Assembly (NCBI GenBank): GCA_017461365.1
Contig: JAFTYG010000002.1
Location: 1-62,137 of the forward strand
DNA: 62,137 nucleotides
Direction: 5' to 3'
From: Clostridia bacterium
Lineage (GTDB): Bacteria; Bacillota; Clostridia; Oscillospirales; CAG-272
The stretch's first letter is position 1; each line of letters begins with the position of its first letter. Both the position numbers and the translations under genes were made by a program. This document shows positions 15,485 through 24,460 of the stretch, one piece after another. The notes beneath the pieces are model-generated. The model saw only the letters and a program-made list of their open reading frames with translations, did no database searches and had not been told where the DNA came from.

Positions 15485-18400
15485 AAAGAAATTTTTAAGA
15501 AGGCTTATTGTGCTTGTAATGACATTACTGACAATCATAGGAACGATGGTAGTTATGCCTGTAAGCACCTCAGCGGCAACCAACAGAGCGGGTGTGTATA
15601 TGCTTTACGGAACGTATAATATCGGGGACGGCAACGTAAGCGGATATCTCGACCGCTTCGGTATTCAGATTGGAACGTCGTATTTTCGTGATGATGCTTC
15701 AACCACAACGAAATACAATTATGCGACCTATGACTGGACGTATTTCACGTTTTACATACACGCGGGAGATATTGACGAGCATACTTCATTCAAGCTAACT
15801 CGCAACGGCTCAACCTACACAAGCAAATCCCTTTCGGGTGATGGTAGCGGATATTTGTATCAAGGCTCACTGTCCGACGGTGATTACGTGCTTACGTATG
15901 TTGGAGAGTATTGGTCGGGTATATTTACAAAGAAGACCTACACCTTTACTTATCACTTTACGGTAGATACAACTGCTCCGTCCGTATCCCTTACAGCAGG
16001 CGGTTCATATATATCAAGCGGTAGCTATACGAATAAGGCTATTAAGTTTAGTGCCAGTGATTCCTATTCGACCTGTAAGATCTACTATAAATCTCCCGGG
16101 TCATCCTCATACACATATACGACGTCGAGCAGTAAATCTGTGTCTGCGTTAACCTCTAATAATGGATGGTGGTACTTCTACGCAAGCGACGGATACCAAA
16201 GCTCAAGCACGTATTCCGTATATCTGGATACCGTTTATCCAGTAGGTAAGATAAGCAATTCAAGCGGTACTACGCTGTTAAGTGGTAGCTATACGAACAA
16301 GCCTGTCAAGTACACAGCCACCGACTCGGGCGGTATCAGCTATTATCAGGTGTTGACACCTACCTCGTCCTCTTGGTCGAGCTATTCATCGGGAACGGCG
16401 CTGTCAAGCTCACACGGCTGGTATTATTTCCGTGCGGTAGATAAAGCAGGAAATGCATCAGGAACATCCAGTGTGTATTATGATGCGACAGCCCCGTACG
16501 GTACTCTTTATGGCGGAACTTCTGCCAAATCATCGGGAAGCTACACTAACGCATCATATATTAAGTATCAGGCGTCCGACTCTCATAGCGGCATATCAAG
16601 CTGTTATGTGTTGAAGCCGGGCAGTAGCTCCTATGTGTCTTATACAAACGGAAGCCAACTGACGGCAGAGGGGACATACTATTTCTACTGTGTTGACCGA
16701 AGTGGCAATCAGTCCTCGGTGGTATCAATTACACTTGACAGAACACTTCCGACAGCGCAGCTTTACGTTGACGGAGATCCCATTTCAAGCGGCTCTTACA
16801 CAAACGGAGAATATATCTCCTTTGAGTCAAACGGCAACTGTTACGTAAAGCTCCCGAACAGCACGAGCTTCTCAGAATATGTATCGGGTACGGAATATGA
16901 CAAATCAGGTAAATACGTATTCTACGCTACGGACGCGGCGGGAAACAACACAGGAGAATATTCTATCGTAATTGACCGCACGGCAAAGACCGTCACCCTC
17001 GATAATGTGTTTGACGGAAAGACAGACGGTGACGTAAGGGTATATTGGAAGGATGGGGATGCAGATGTCTACGCTCCCATTACAAGCGTTACTGTCAACG
17101 GAAAGGACATTTCTAACGGAGATAGAGTTTATACCATTGCTACGGGCGAATACGAGGTAAGCGTGACCGATGCGGCGGGGAACACTTGGTCTACGTCTTT
17201 CGTGTCCTCGAAAAAGAACATCCTGAACGATACTTTGCAAAAGGAATACTATGAGGCAACAGATATTAACGGCGACGTGTTCTCCTTTGAAACCTACGAC
17301 AGCGCATTTGCCTTTGCAATCGAGCGCGAAAATTTGCTTGTAAGCAAGGGTACTTGGAGCAGCTCCGTATGGGATACGGGTATTCCTATGGACGCGAAGG
17401 ACAGCGTAAATGCGGTAAACGGTGAGTATTATATCTATAAAAAATCCGGAAAACCCGATGAGACAGTCGCATATTTTACCCTTGAGCGTCTGGGTGAGGT
17501 GATAGCAGAATATGCCGCTGACGGTATCAAGTCATACTATTATTGGCAAAAGACTCCCGCAACGCAAGGCGATGGTGAGAACCTATACAGAGAGTCAGAC
17601 GGCGGTACGCTTACCGTGAACAGCGTCATACTGGGAGAGAATATCGGTGTTCTTCTTGACGGTAAGGAATTTACGGGAAGCGTGATCGAAACAGAGGGGA
17701 AACATACCGTGACCGTGTATGACAGCTTTGGTAATTCCCGCGACTATACGGTTACAATAGTACGCAATACCCCCGATATTCTCTATGCCGTAGGCGAGGG
17801 AACGAACAACAGTATTTCCTTTGATCGTACCTATTACTTCAAGGACGAGGTGCGTTTTTTAATATCGGATACTATCGACACATTCGCAATGTTCCGCATA
17901 CTTGACGAGAACGGAAATATTGTTGCTATTCGAAGCGTAGGTGAGAGCTATACGATCACCGAGAGCGGAAGCTATACCGTTATCTCAATTAACCACGCAG
18001 GCGACTCACAGCCATTGAAGCTGGTTATATCTCGCAATGCTCCCACCGTAGATATGAATGCGGATGACGGAGAAAAACGGCTTATAATCACCGTAACACC
18101 AAGCAAGGACAGAGAATCCCATATCCAAAGCATTGAGATACTGAAATCCGCGGACGGAGGCTCTACTTGGCAAACGCTTACCGAGGACGATTACGGAACT
18201 GCTGTAACGCTTGAAAGAACGGTATATGAATTCCGTACAAGCGGTCTTTATAAGGTCACGGTAACCGATGAATTTCGGACGGGTATGGATGCCGTTGTAA
18301 AGCAGCTTGATTACACGCAACCGTTGCCCGCAGGTACACTTGAAGGTGTCACAAACGGCGGATATACAAACTCAAATGTGACGTTTGCTTGGACGGATGA

Positions 18401-19484
18401 GGCTATCGTTTCCGTCACGAAGAACGGAGAGACTATCGAATACAATTCGGGAGATGTCCTTAATGAGAACGGCGCATACACAATTATCTTTGAAAATCAC
18501 GACGGCAACAGGGCTGAATACCGTTTTGTTATCGACAAGATAAAGCCTGAGATCGCAGTCGAGGGAGCAAGGAGCGATATGCCCGTAAATACTCCCGTAA
18601 CGGTCAGCTTCACAGAAAATGGACTTACCGCTATCATTATAAAGGATGGAACGGAAAGCCCGTATATCTCGGGAACGGCAGTGACAGAGCACGGGCAGTA
18701 CACAATAAGGGTAACTGACAGGGCAAACAACGTATCGGAAACAAGCTTTACCATTGATAAAGAAGTGGAGTATACCGTCAATGTTCATAACGAAAGCGTA
18801 TCCACAAGTGTGATACTTACAGTCAATGAGGATGCAGAGGTGTTGGTTTATAAAAACGGAGAGCTTATAGAATACGAAACAGGAGCGGCAATTACCGAGC
18901 CTGCGGATTATCTTATCAAGCTCACAGATGCTTTTGGAAACACTGAGGAAATAGCCTTTACCATCGTACCGTCTGTAGTTCAGAAGCTTGAATACAACTT
19001 TGATAACGTCGAAGGCTTTGAAAAAATCCTTGTTAACGGTGAGGACAAGAGACTTAACTACGGCACTCTTGAACTGCTCACGGACGGCACTTATGAGGTG
19101 AGTGTCATAGCGAGCGGCGTTACACATTCCTTTAGTGTAACAGTCGATGCAACCGCGCCTACGCTTACGCTTGACGGTGTTGATAATGGCGGTACGACCA
19201 AGAAAAGCGTTACTCTTACCGATATGAGCGATGATGCTACGATACAGGTCTTTCTCGATGACTTGCCCATTGATTATGAAATGGGCGACGAGCTTGAGGA
19301 TATAGGCATTTACAAGGTCGTGCTGACTGATGAGGCGGGAAATGTGACCGAATACAGCTTTGAGATCCTTTGGAAGATGCCTGCCGCGGCAATCGTTCTT
19401 ATCGTTGTAGCGGTGCTCGGAGTTGTCGGAGTAGTTGTATGGATGATAATTTCCGGCAAACGTAAAAAGGAATATTACAGCTGA
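15474..19484 (+). CDS. 1336-aa surface protein with Ig-like repeats, C-terminal anchor
   Basis: Starts at TTG 15474 after AAGGAGG. Signal peptide (about 1-33, ending SAA), then many beta-sandwich modules. Four related units begin with [SL]SGSYTN near residues 180, 270, 355 and 440, and DxxxPT-type linkers precede later modules. A transmembrane helix (about 1305-1325) and a short basic tail end the protein, with no LPXTG motif. Repeated bacterial Ig-like domains suggest a long stalk projecting through the wall, suitable for cell contact during mating. It lies inside the T4SS operon between PrgI and VirB4, so a mating-adhesin role is likely but inferred. Confidence 0.78.
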   Translation: MKGKKKFLRRLIVLVMTLLTIIGTMVVMPVSTSAATNRAGVYMLYGTYNIGDGNVSGYLDRFGIQIGTSYFRDDASTTTKYNYATYDWTYFTFYIHAGDIDEHTSFKLTRNGSTYTSKSLSGDGSGYLYQGSLSDGDYVLTYVGEYWSGIFTKKTYTFTYHFTVDTTAPSVSLTAGGSYISSGSYTNKAIKFSASDSYSTCKIYYKSPGSSSYTYTTSSSKSVSALTSNNGWWYFYASDGYQSSSTYSVYLDTVYPVGKISNSSGTTLLSGSYTNKPVKYTATDSGGISYYQVLTPTSSSWSSYSSGTALSSSHGWYYFRAVDKAGNASGTSSVYYDATAPYGTLYGGTSAKSSGSYTNASYIKYQASDSHSGISSCYVLKPGSSSYVSYTNGSQLTAEGTYYFYCVDRSGNQSSVVSITLDRTLPTAQLYVDGDPISSGSYTNGEYISFESNGNCYVKLPNSTSFSEYVSGTEYDKSGKYVFYATDAAGNNTGEYSIVIDRTAKTVTLDNVFDGKTDGDVRVYWKDGDADVYAPITSVTVNGKDISNGDRVYTIATGEYEVSVTDAAGNTWSTSFVSSKKNILNDTLQKEYYEATDINGDVFSFETYDSAFAFAIERENLLVSKGTWSSSVWDTGIPMDAKDSVNAVNGEYYIYKKSGKPDETVAYFTLERLGEVIAEYAADGIKSYYYWQKTPATQGDGENLYRESDGGTLTVNSVILGENIGVLLDGKEFTGSVIETEGKHTVTVYDSFGNSRDYTVTIVRNTPDILYAVGEGTNNSISFDRTYYFKDEVRFLISDTIDTFAMFRILDENGNIVAIRSVGESYTITESGSYTVISINHAGDSQPLKLVISRNAPTVDMNADDGEKRLIITVTPSKDRESHIQSIEILKSADGGSTWQTLTEDDYGTAVTLERTVYEFRTSGLYKVTVTDEFRTGMDAVVKQLDYTQPLPAGTLEGVTNGGYTNSNVTFAWTDEAIVSVTKNGETIEYNSGDVLNENGAYTIIFENHDGNRAEYRFVIDKIKPEIAVEGARSDMPVNTPVTVSFTENGLTAIIIKDGTESPYISGTAVTEHGQYTIRVTDRANNVSETSFTIDKEVEYTVNVHNESVSTSVILTVNEDAEVLVYKNGELIEYETGAAITEPADYLIKLTDAFGNTEEIAFTIVPSVVQKLEYNFDNVEGFEKILVNGEDKRLNYGTLELLTDGTYEVSVIASGVTHSFSVTVDATAPTLTLDGVDNGGTTKKSVTLTDMSDDATIQVFLDDLPIDYEMGDELEDIGIYKVVLTDEAGNVTEYSFEILWKMPAAAIVLIVVAVLGVVGVVVWMIISGKRKKEYYS

Positions 19485-19498
19485 TAGCAGAGGTCAAA

Positions 19499-22006
19499 AT
19501 GACAAAAACGGATAATAACAAAAGACAGTCGGGCAGAGGCGCGCAGGAGTCGAGATACTTAAACCCTGCCGCAGAATATCTGCCCGTGTATAAGATCGAA
19601 AACGGTATTATCTACACAAAGGATTACCGATACGTAAAAATAGTAGAGGTCAATCCTATAAACTTTATGCTCCGTAGTCCGAGAGAACAGCGGAGCATAA
19701 TCTATTCATTCGTCAGCTTTCTTAAAATAAGTCCCGTAAAAATGCAGTTTAAGGTGATTTCAAAGGGTGCTGACATAAACCGCCATATTGAAATGATACG
19801 GCGTGAAATGGAGACAGAAACGGACGAAAACTGCCGTATGCTTCAAGAAGATTATCTGGAGCTTATCAGGCGGCTTGGTTCTCGTGAGGCGACCACAAGA
19901 CGTTTTTTAATTGCCTTTGAATATGAGGCTGAAGGAGCTCGGCGCGGAAATGAGGAGTCAGAAGCTATCTCTTTCTTACATACCGCCGCACGAACTGCGG
20001 TTAATTTCTTAAAGCAGTGCGGTAATGAGGTGCTGATGCCCGAAGACGAGGATGAATTTTTAGCCGAGGTCCTTTACAGTGTACTGTGCCGACAGACAAG
20101 CAGTACGGTACCGTTTCACAAGCGTATTCCGCAGGTGATAGCCGAATACGTGGCGACGGGGAAGAACATCAATGACATACCTTGCTCGGAGTTCTTTGCC
20201 CCAAAATCCATTGATTTTACCCGTGGGCGTTACGTATGCGTGGACGGTCTTTATCAATCATATCTGCTTATCCCGTCTTTTGGATATAGGTCAGAGGTAA
20301 CGGCAGGATGGTTGAGCCTTCTTATAAATGCGGGTGACGGAATCGACGTGGATCTGTTCCTTACAAAGCAACCGAAGGATAGAATGGTGCAAAAGCTAGG
20401 GCAACAGCTTCGTATCAATCACTCTAAAATAAAGGACACGAGTGACACAAATACCAATTTTGACAGTCTCGATGATGCAATCCAAAGTGGGTATTTTCTC
20501 AAGCACGGTATTGCGGAGAACGAGGATTTTTACTATATGAATACACTCATTACCGTCACGGGAACGAGTCCTGCCGAGCTTGATTACAGAGAAAAAGAAA
20601 TGAGAAAGCTGCTTCTTTCTCACGATATTACAGCGGTCAGTTGCACCTTCCGTGAGGAGCAAGCCTTTCTTTCCGCTCTGCCTCTCGCAACACTTGAAAA
20701 GCACTTGTTTGAGCGTTCTAAAAGGAACGTACTGACACGGGGCGCGGCGAGCTGTTACCCCTTCGTCAGCTTTGAAATGTGCGACGATAACGGCATTCTG
20801 TTGGGCGTCAACCGTTTCAATAACTCTCTTACCATAGTGGATATTTTCAATTCACAGGTATATAAGAACGCTAACATTTCCATTCTCGGAACGTCGGGCG
20901 CGGGTAAGACATTCTTGATGCAACTGATGGCTCTCCGTATGAGACGAAAGGGAATACAGGTGTTTATCGTAGCTCCATTAAAGGGACACGAGTTTTACCG
21001 AGCTTGTCAGAATATCGGCGGTGAGTTCATACAGATTTCTCCAGCATCTCAGAGCTGTATTAACATAATGGAGATACGAAAGGCGGATAAATCCGCTGAC
21101 GAGCTCATTGACGGTATTACCGCAAATAAGTCAGCCCTTGCCTCGAAAATACAAAGACTGCACATTTTCTTTAGTCTGCTCATACCCGATATGACTCACG
21201 AGGAAAGACAGTTGCTTGATGAAGCGCTCATAAAGACCTATGAAGAAAAGGGCATTACCCACGATAACGACTCCCTTGCAGCTCCCGATAATCCCGAGCA
21301 TTACCGTCAAATGCCCGTTCTCGGAGACCTTCACGCCATACTTAAAAAGGACGCACAAACACGGCGTATGGCAAATATTCTGAACCGCCTTGTGAACGGT
21401 TCTGCAAGCACCTTTTCACAGCAAACCAACGTCAATCTGGATAACAAGTACACGGTGCTTGACATATCCGAGCTTGGCGGCGACCTTCTTCCCGTGGGAA
21501 TGTTTGTAGCGCTCGATTATGTATGGGATAAGGCGAAGGAAAACCGTACCGTAGAGAAGACCATTTTCATTGACGAATGTTGGCAGCTTATCGGCGGTAC
21601 GGGTAACAGGCTTGCCGCTGAATTTGTGTTGGAGATCTTTAAAATTATCCGTGGATACGGCGGCTCTGCTGTGTGCGCTACGCAGGACCTTAACGACTTT
21701 TTTGCTCTTGACGACGGCAAATACGGAAAGGGAATTATAAACAACTGCAAGACGAAAATCGTTCTCAATCTTGAGGATGAGGAAGCGCAGAGAGTACAGT
21801 CGATACTGCGATTGTCCGAGGCGGAGCTTATGGAGATAACGCATTTTGAACGCGGAAATGGGCTTATAAGCACCAACAACAATAACATTTCGGTGGAATT
21901 CAAGTGCAGTCAGTTAGAAAAAAATCTTATTACGACAGACCGCCGAGAACTGCAAAATATTATGCAGGAAAGAGCGGCGCAGACAAACAAGGAGGATGAA
22001 AAATGA
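19499..22006 (+). CDS. virB4: VirB4-family conjugation ATPase
   Basis: 835 aa. Walker A GTSGAGKT (about 464-471), Walker B TIFIDECW (about 688-695) and a downstream ATQDLNDFF segment typical of VirB4/TraC proteins, preceded by the usual ~400-aa N-terminal domain. It energises pilus assembly and substrate transfer at the inner membrane. It starts 14 nt after the surface protein gene and overlaps the next gene by 4 nt. Confidence 0.95.
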   Translation: MTKTDNNKRQSGRGAQESRYLNPAAEYLPVYKIENGIIYTKDYRYVKIVEVNPINFMLRSPREQRSIIYSFVSFLKISPVKMQFKVISKGADINRHIEMIRREMETETDENCRMLQEDYLELIRRLGSREATTRRFLIAFEYEAEGARRGNEESEAISFLHTAARTAVNFLKQCGNEVLMPEDEDEFLAEVLYSVLCRQTSSTVPFHKRIPQVIAEYVATGKNINDIPCSEFFAPKSIDFTRGRYVCVDGLYQSYLLIPSFGYRSEVTAGWLSLLINAGDGIDVDLFLTKQPKDRMVQKLGQQLRINHSKIKDTSDTNTNFDSLDDAIQSGYFLKHGIAENEDFYYMNTLITVTGTSPAELDYREKEMRKLLLSHDITAVSCTFREEQAFLSALPLATLEKHLFERSKRNVLTRGAASCYPFVSFEMCDDNGILLGVNRFNNSLTIVDIFNSQVYKNANISILGTSGAGKTFLMQLMALRMRRKGIQVFIVAPLKGHEFYRACQNIGGEFIQISPASQSCINIMEIRKADKSADELIDGITANKSALASKIQRLHIFFSLLIPDMTHEERQLLDEALIKTYEEKGITHDNDSLAAPDNPEHYRQMPVLGDLHAILKKDAQTRRMANILNRLVNGSASTFSQQTNVNLDNKYTVLDISELGGDLLPVGMFVALDYVWDKAKENRTVEKTIFIDECWQLIGGTGNRLAAEFVLEIFKIIRGYGGSAVCATQDLNDFFALDDGKYGKGIINNCKTKIVLNLEDEEAQRVQSILRLSEAELMEITHFERGNGLISTNNNNISVEFKCSQLEKNLITTDRRELQNIMQERAAQTNKEDEK

Positions 22007-22527
22007 TAACAAGAGAACAGTTATACAGCAAGGAAGTTGGTTCTTTGCTCCGTGATATCACCACCTATCACTGTATGAAAGGTGAGCAATTAAAGCGGCT
22101 ATATCATATGCAAGAGGACAAGCTTGAAAGACTTTTGACGTATATCGTAAAGCAAGGACGCATCTATTATGACGCTCAAAAAGGTATATATTACGATTCT
22201 CCCGATATGCAGACTGATTCTGAAATGTTGGCGGCAATCTGGGTACTCACAGACTTTGGAGATAAGACGGAATATCACAGTACAGACTCTTTTCCGACTC
22301 AAATCATCTTCTTTGCTGACGGTGAAACATACGAAATTATCTACGTTCCCCAAGACAAAGAGACACTTATTTTACACGCAATGAATATGCGTCACGATAA
22401 CGACTGCGGCAAGAAAATACTTATTGTGGAGTGCGTTGAGCAGATTGAAAATATCGAGCTTGAGGGAGCTATCTTTTGCACCGTAGATATGAAAAACGGT
22501 GACGTGCAGTATTACAAAAAGGAATAG
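22003..22527 (+). CDS. DUF5697-like protein
   Basis: 174 aa, soluble. The N-terminal ~65 residues look like a winged helix (LLRDITTYHCMKGEQLKRLY then GRIYYD), followed by an alpha/beta domain. Similar small proteins of unknown function accompany VirB4 in conjugative elements of Clostridia. It overlaps virB4 by ATGA-type coupling. Confidence 0.6.
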   Translation: MITREQLYSKEVGSLLRDITTYHCMKGEQLKRLYHMQEDKLERLLTYIVKQGRIYYDAQKGIYYDSPDMQTDSEMLAAIWVLTDFGDKTEYHSTDSFPTQIIFFADGETYEIIYVPQDKETLILHAMNMRHDNDCGKKILIVECVEQIENIELEGAIFCTVDMKNGDVQYYKKE

Positions 22528-22541
22528 GAAAGGAGGTTTTT

Positions 22542-23204
22542 TTGGACAGACAAACCATAAATAAAAGAATTACTGGGATACAGAATGAGGTTGAAAAGCT
22601 CGTTAGAACCCTACGTGCGATGGAGCATACAGACCTTGTGCAATACCCCGAAAACTACGAAATGCTATCCACTGATGCGGCACTTCGAGGTGAGCTTATA
22701 ACCTGCCGTTTGAGGCATCTGATATACAGCACGACAAGCATAAAAAAGTCAGATTATCTCGCTTCGGCAGGTGTGGTCCAGGGCATAGAAATTAAGTGCG
22801 AGGACGGTATTTTGGAGATAACCTTGCCGTGCCTGATGCCGAAACGCAGTCAGCGTAAGAGTACGGAATTTCTTATTGATCCGTTATATTTTACTTTAAG
22901 CGGTTATGTAAATACGCATAAGATCCCGCGCTTTGAGCATTGTGTCGTATGCTTCTCCCACGTATATGATGAAGCTCTGTCAGACAGATGTATCAGAGAT
23001 TACGATAACTTGGAGTTAAAACAAATTCTGGACGTTGTTTCCGCTTTCGTAATGAAAGACGACAGCGGACTTCTGTGCGACGCATATAACACTACTGAGG
23101 TCGGAAAAAGAAGCTGTACACGTATAACGGTAATGGATAAGGAACGGTTTCCAAAGTGGCTGGAGGAGCGTAAAAGCACGCTTAAAGCAATATCGGATTT
23201 TTAG
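22542..23204 (+). CDS. DUF6100-like protein
   Basis: 220 aa starting at TTG 22542 after AAAGGAGG. An N-terminal coiled-coil-like helix (about 8-30) is followed by a mixed alpha/beta domain. There is no signal peptide and no catalytic motif that I recognise. It resembles proteins of unknown function found in the same place in related elements. 143 nt of AT-rich sequence separate it from the next gene. Confidence 0.6.
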   Translation: MDRQTINKRITGIQNEVEKLVRTLRAMEHTDLVQYPENYEMLSTDAALRGELITCRLRHLIYSTTSIKKSDYLASAGVVQGIEIKCEDGILEITLPCLMPKRSQRKSTEFLIDPLYFTLSGYVNTHKIPRFEHCVVCFSHVYDEALSDRCIRDYDNLELKQILDVVSAFVMKDDSGLLCDAYNTTEVGKRSCTRITVMDKERFPKWLEERKSTLKAISDF

Positions 23205-23347
23205 CGAATTTTCGAGAATTTTTTTCTATATGCCGCAAAAACGGGTTTTATATGTTATTTTTGGAGACAGTCATTAGAAAACAGACGAAAAAATACCCTG
23301 ATTTAAAACTTGTGCGGTAAAAAAAGAAAAACAAGGAGGTGGTATCT

Positions 23348-24460
23348 ATACCACGCAAAATTGCCCTCCCCGATAAACAAACGAGGGCTTATGAATTACT
23401 TGAACTTGCCGCCATATTCGGTGAGTTCCCAACAACATCACTGTGGCGGCTGTCCGGTAGTGCAAGCTACAAGGAGACAGTTGTCACGGCTCTCAAAAAG
23501 CAAGGACTTATAAAGACACACTATAAGGACGGACGGCGAGGACTGCGCCCAACGACCACCGCAAAGAAGCTGCTTGTTGCGGACAACCCCGAACGCTTTT
23601 CCGCATATATGTCCGAAAACGCCGATACCAACCACATAAGGAGTGAGCCCCACCGCCGTGAGCGTTTGTATCGAATTGCCGAGGCAACTCTTACAATGAA
23701 AAATGCGGGCGCATCGGTTTACCGTGACGAACACCCTCCGATCTTTTCACTGACTTGGGAAGAAGACGATTATATTCAATCCCCGCTGTTCTATTCTTCA
23801 CGTGAGATAAGAGACACGGGCGTGGAGTTCTTTAAGACAAAGGGGGCGCGTTACGTGGGTATATTACTGACAAGCGAAAATGCCTTTGTTACTTATAACC
23901 TTGGCAACGGTCTTATTAAGTGGGCGTACAAAGCAGAAATGAGGACAAAAGCCGTTTTAGAACGGCTGCTCTGTATTGAACGCCTACCAACACAATACTC
24001 CCCAGAGTCAATTAAAGGTCTTGTTCTCGGTAACTCAATGGAGCTAGCCTTTGAGATACTCAAAAAAAGCAGACAGCATTATCTCATTCTTGACGATAAC
24101 TACGAAAACTTTTATTTTGTTACCAACGACGAGAAGGGGGAAATGCTCGTTCGGCTTTTATGCCGCCCTGACCTCTGTGATGAGCTTGACGAGATATTGA
24201 CCGATGACTTGTATCCCGCACGAAAGGGGGCTCTTATTGACCACGACGCTGTGACCGAGGACGGCAGACCTGTGCTTCTCGCCTATAAATGCGACCTGAA
24301 GCGAATACGCAAATTTGATACCGCCCTTGCCCTACAGGAAAAGACAGGTATCATTATCTGCTTTGACTATCAAGCTGAGGTCCTGCGCCGTTATTGCTGT
24401 GATGCGGTAGAGTTTCAAACCCTTGACTTTGAGAAAACAGAGAGGAGGTTATTTCAGTAG
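23348..24460 (+). CDS. winged-helix protein (replication-relaxation-like), apparent ATA start
   Basis: About 370 aa from ATA 23348 (M-PRKIALPDKQTRAYELL). AAGGAGGTGGT (23333-23343) ends 4 nt upstream. The earlier in-frame GTG (23339) overlaps that ribosome site and cannot use it. GTGGTAT/ATACCAC (23339-23345 and 23348-23354) forms an inverted repeat over the site and start. The N-terminus is a winged helix (about 10-75); the rest is alpha/beta and ends in a segment that may be nuclease-like. It resembles the replication-relaxation family in layout and lies directly before VirD4, where DNA-processing genes often sit. No relaxase tyrosine motif or HUH is visible. Confidence 0.65.
   Translation: MPRKIALPDKQTRAYELLELAAIFGEFPTTSLWRLSGSASYKETVVTALKKQGLIKTHYKDGRRGLRPTTTAKKLLVADNPERFSAYMSENADTNHIRSEPHRRERLYRIAEATLTMKNAGASVYRDEHPPIFSLTWEEDDYIQSPLFYSSREIRDTGVEFFKTKGARYVGILLTSENAFVTYNLGNGLIKWAYKAEMRTKAVLERLLCIERLPTQYSPESIKGLVLGNSMELAFEILKKSRQHYLILDDNYENFYFVTNDEKGEMLVRLLCRPDLCDELDEILTDDLYPARKGALIDHDAVTEDGRPVLLAYKCDLKRIRKFDTALALQEKTGIIICFDYQAEVLRRYCCDAVEFQTLDFEKTERRLFQ

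Noticed and set aside
18372-19127. Minus-strand 251-codon frame opposite the Ig-like surface protein
   Set aside because: Low-complexity shadow frame, Cys- and Arg-rich, with no support.
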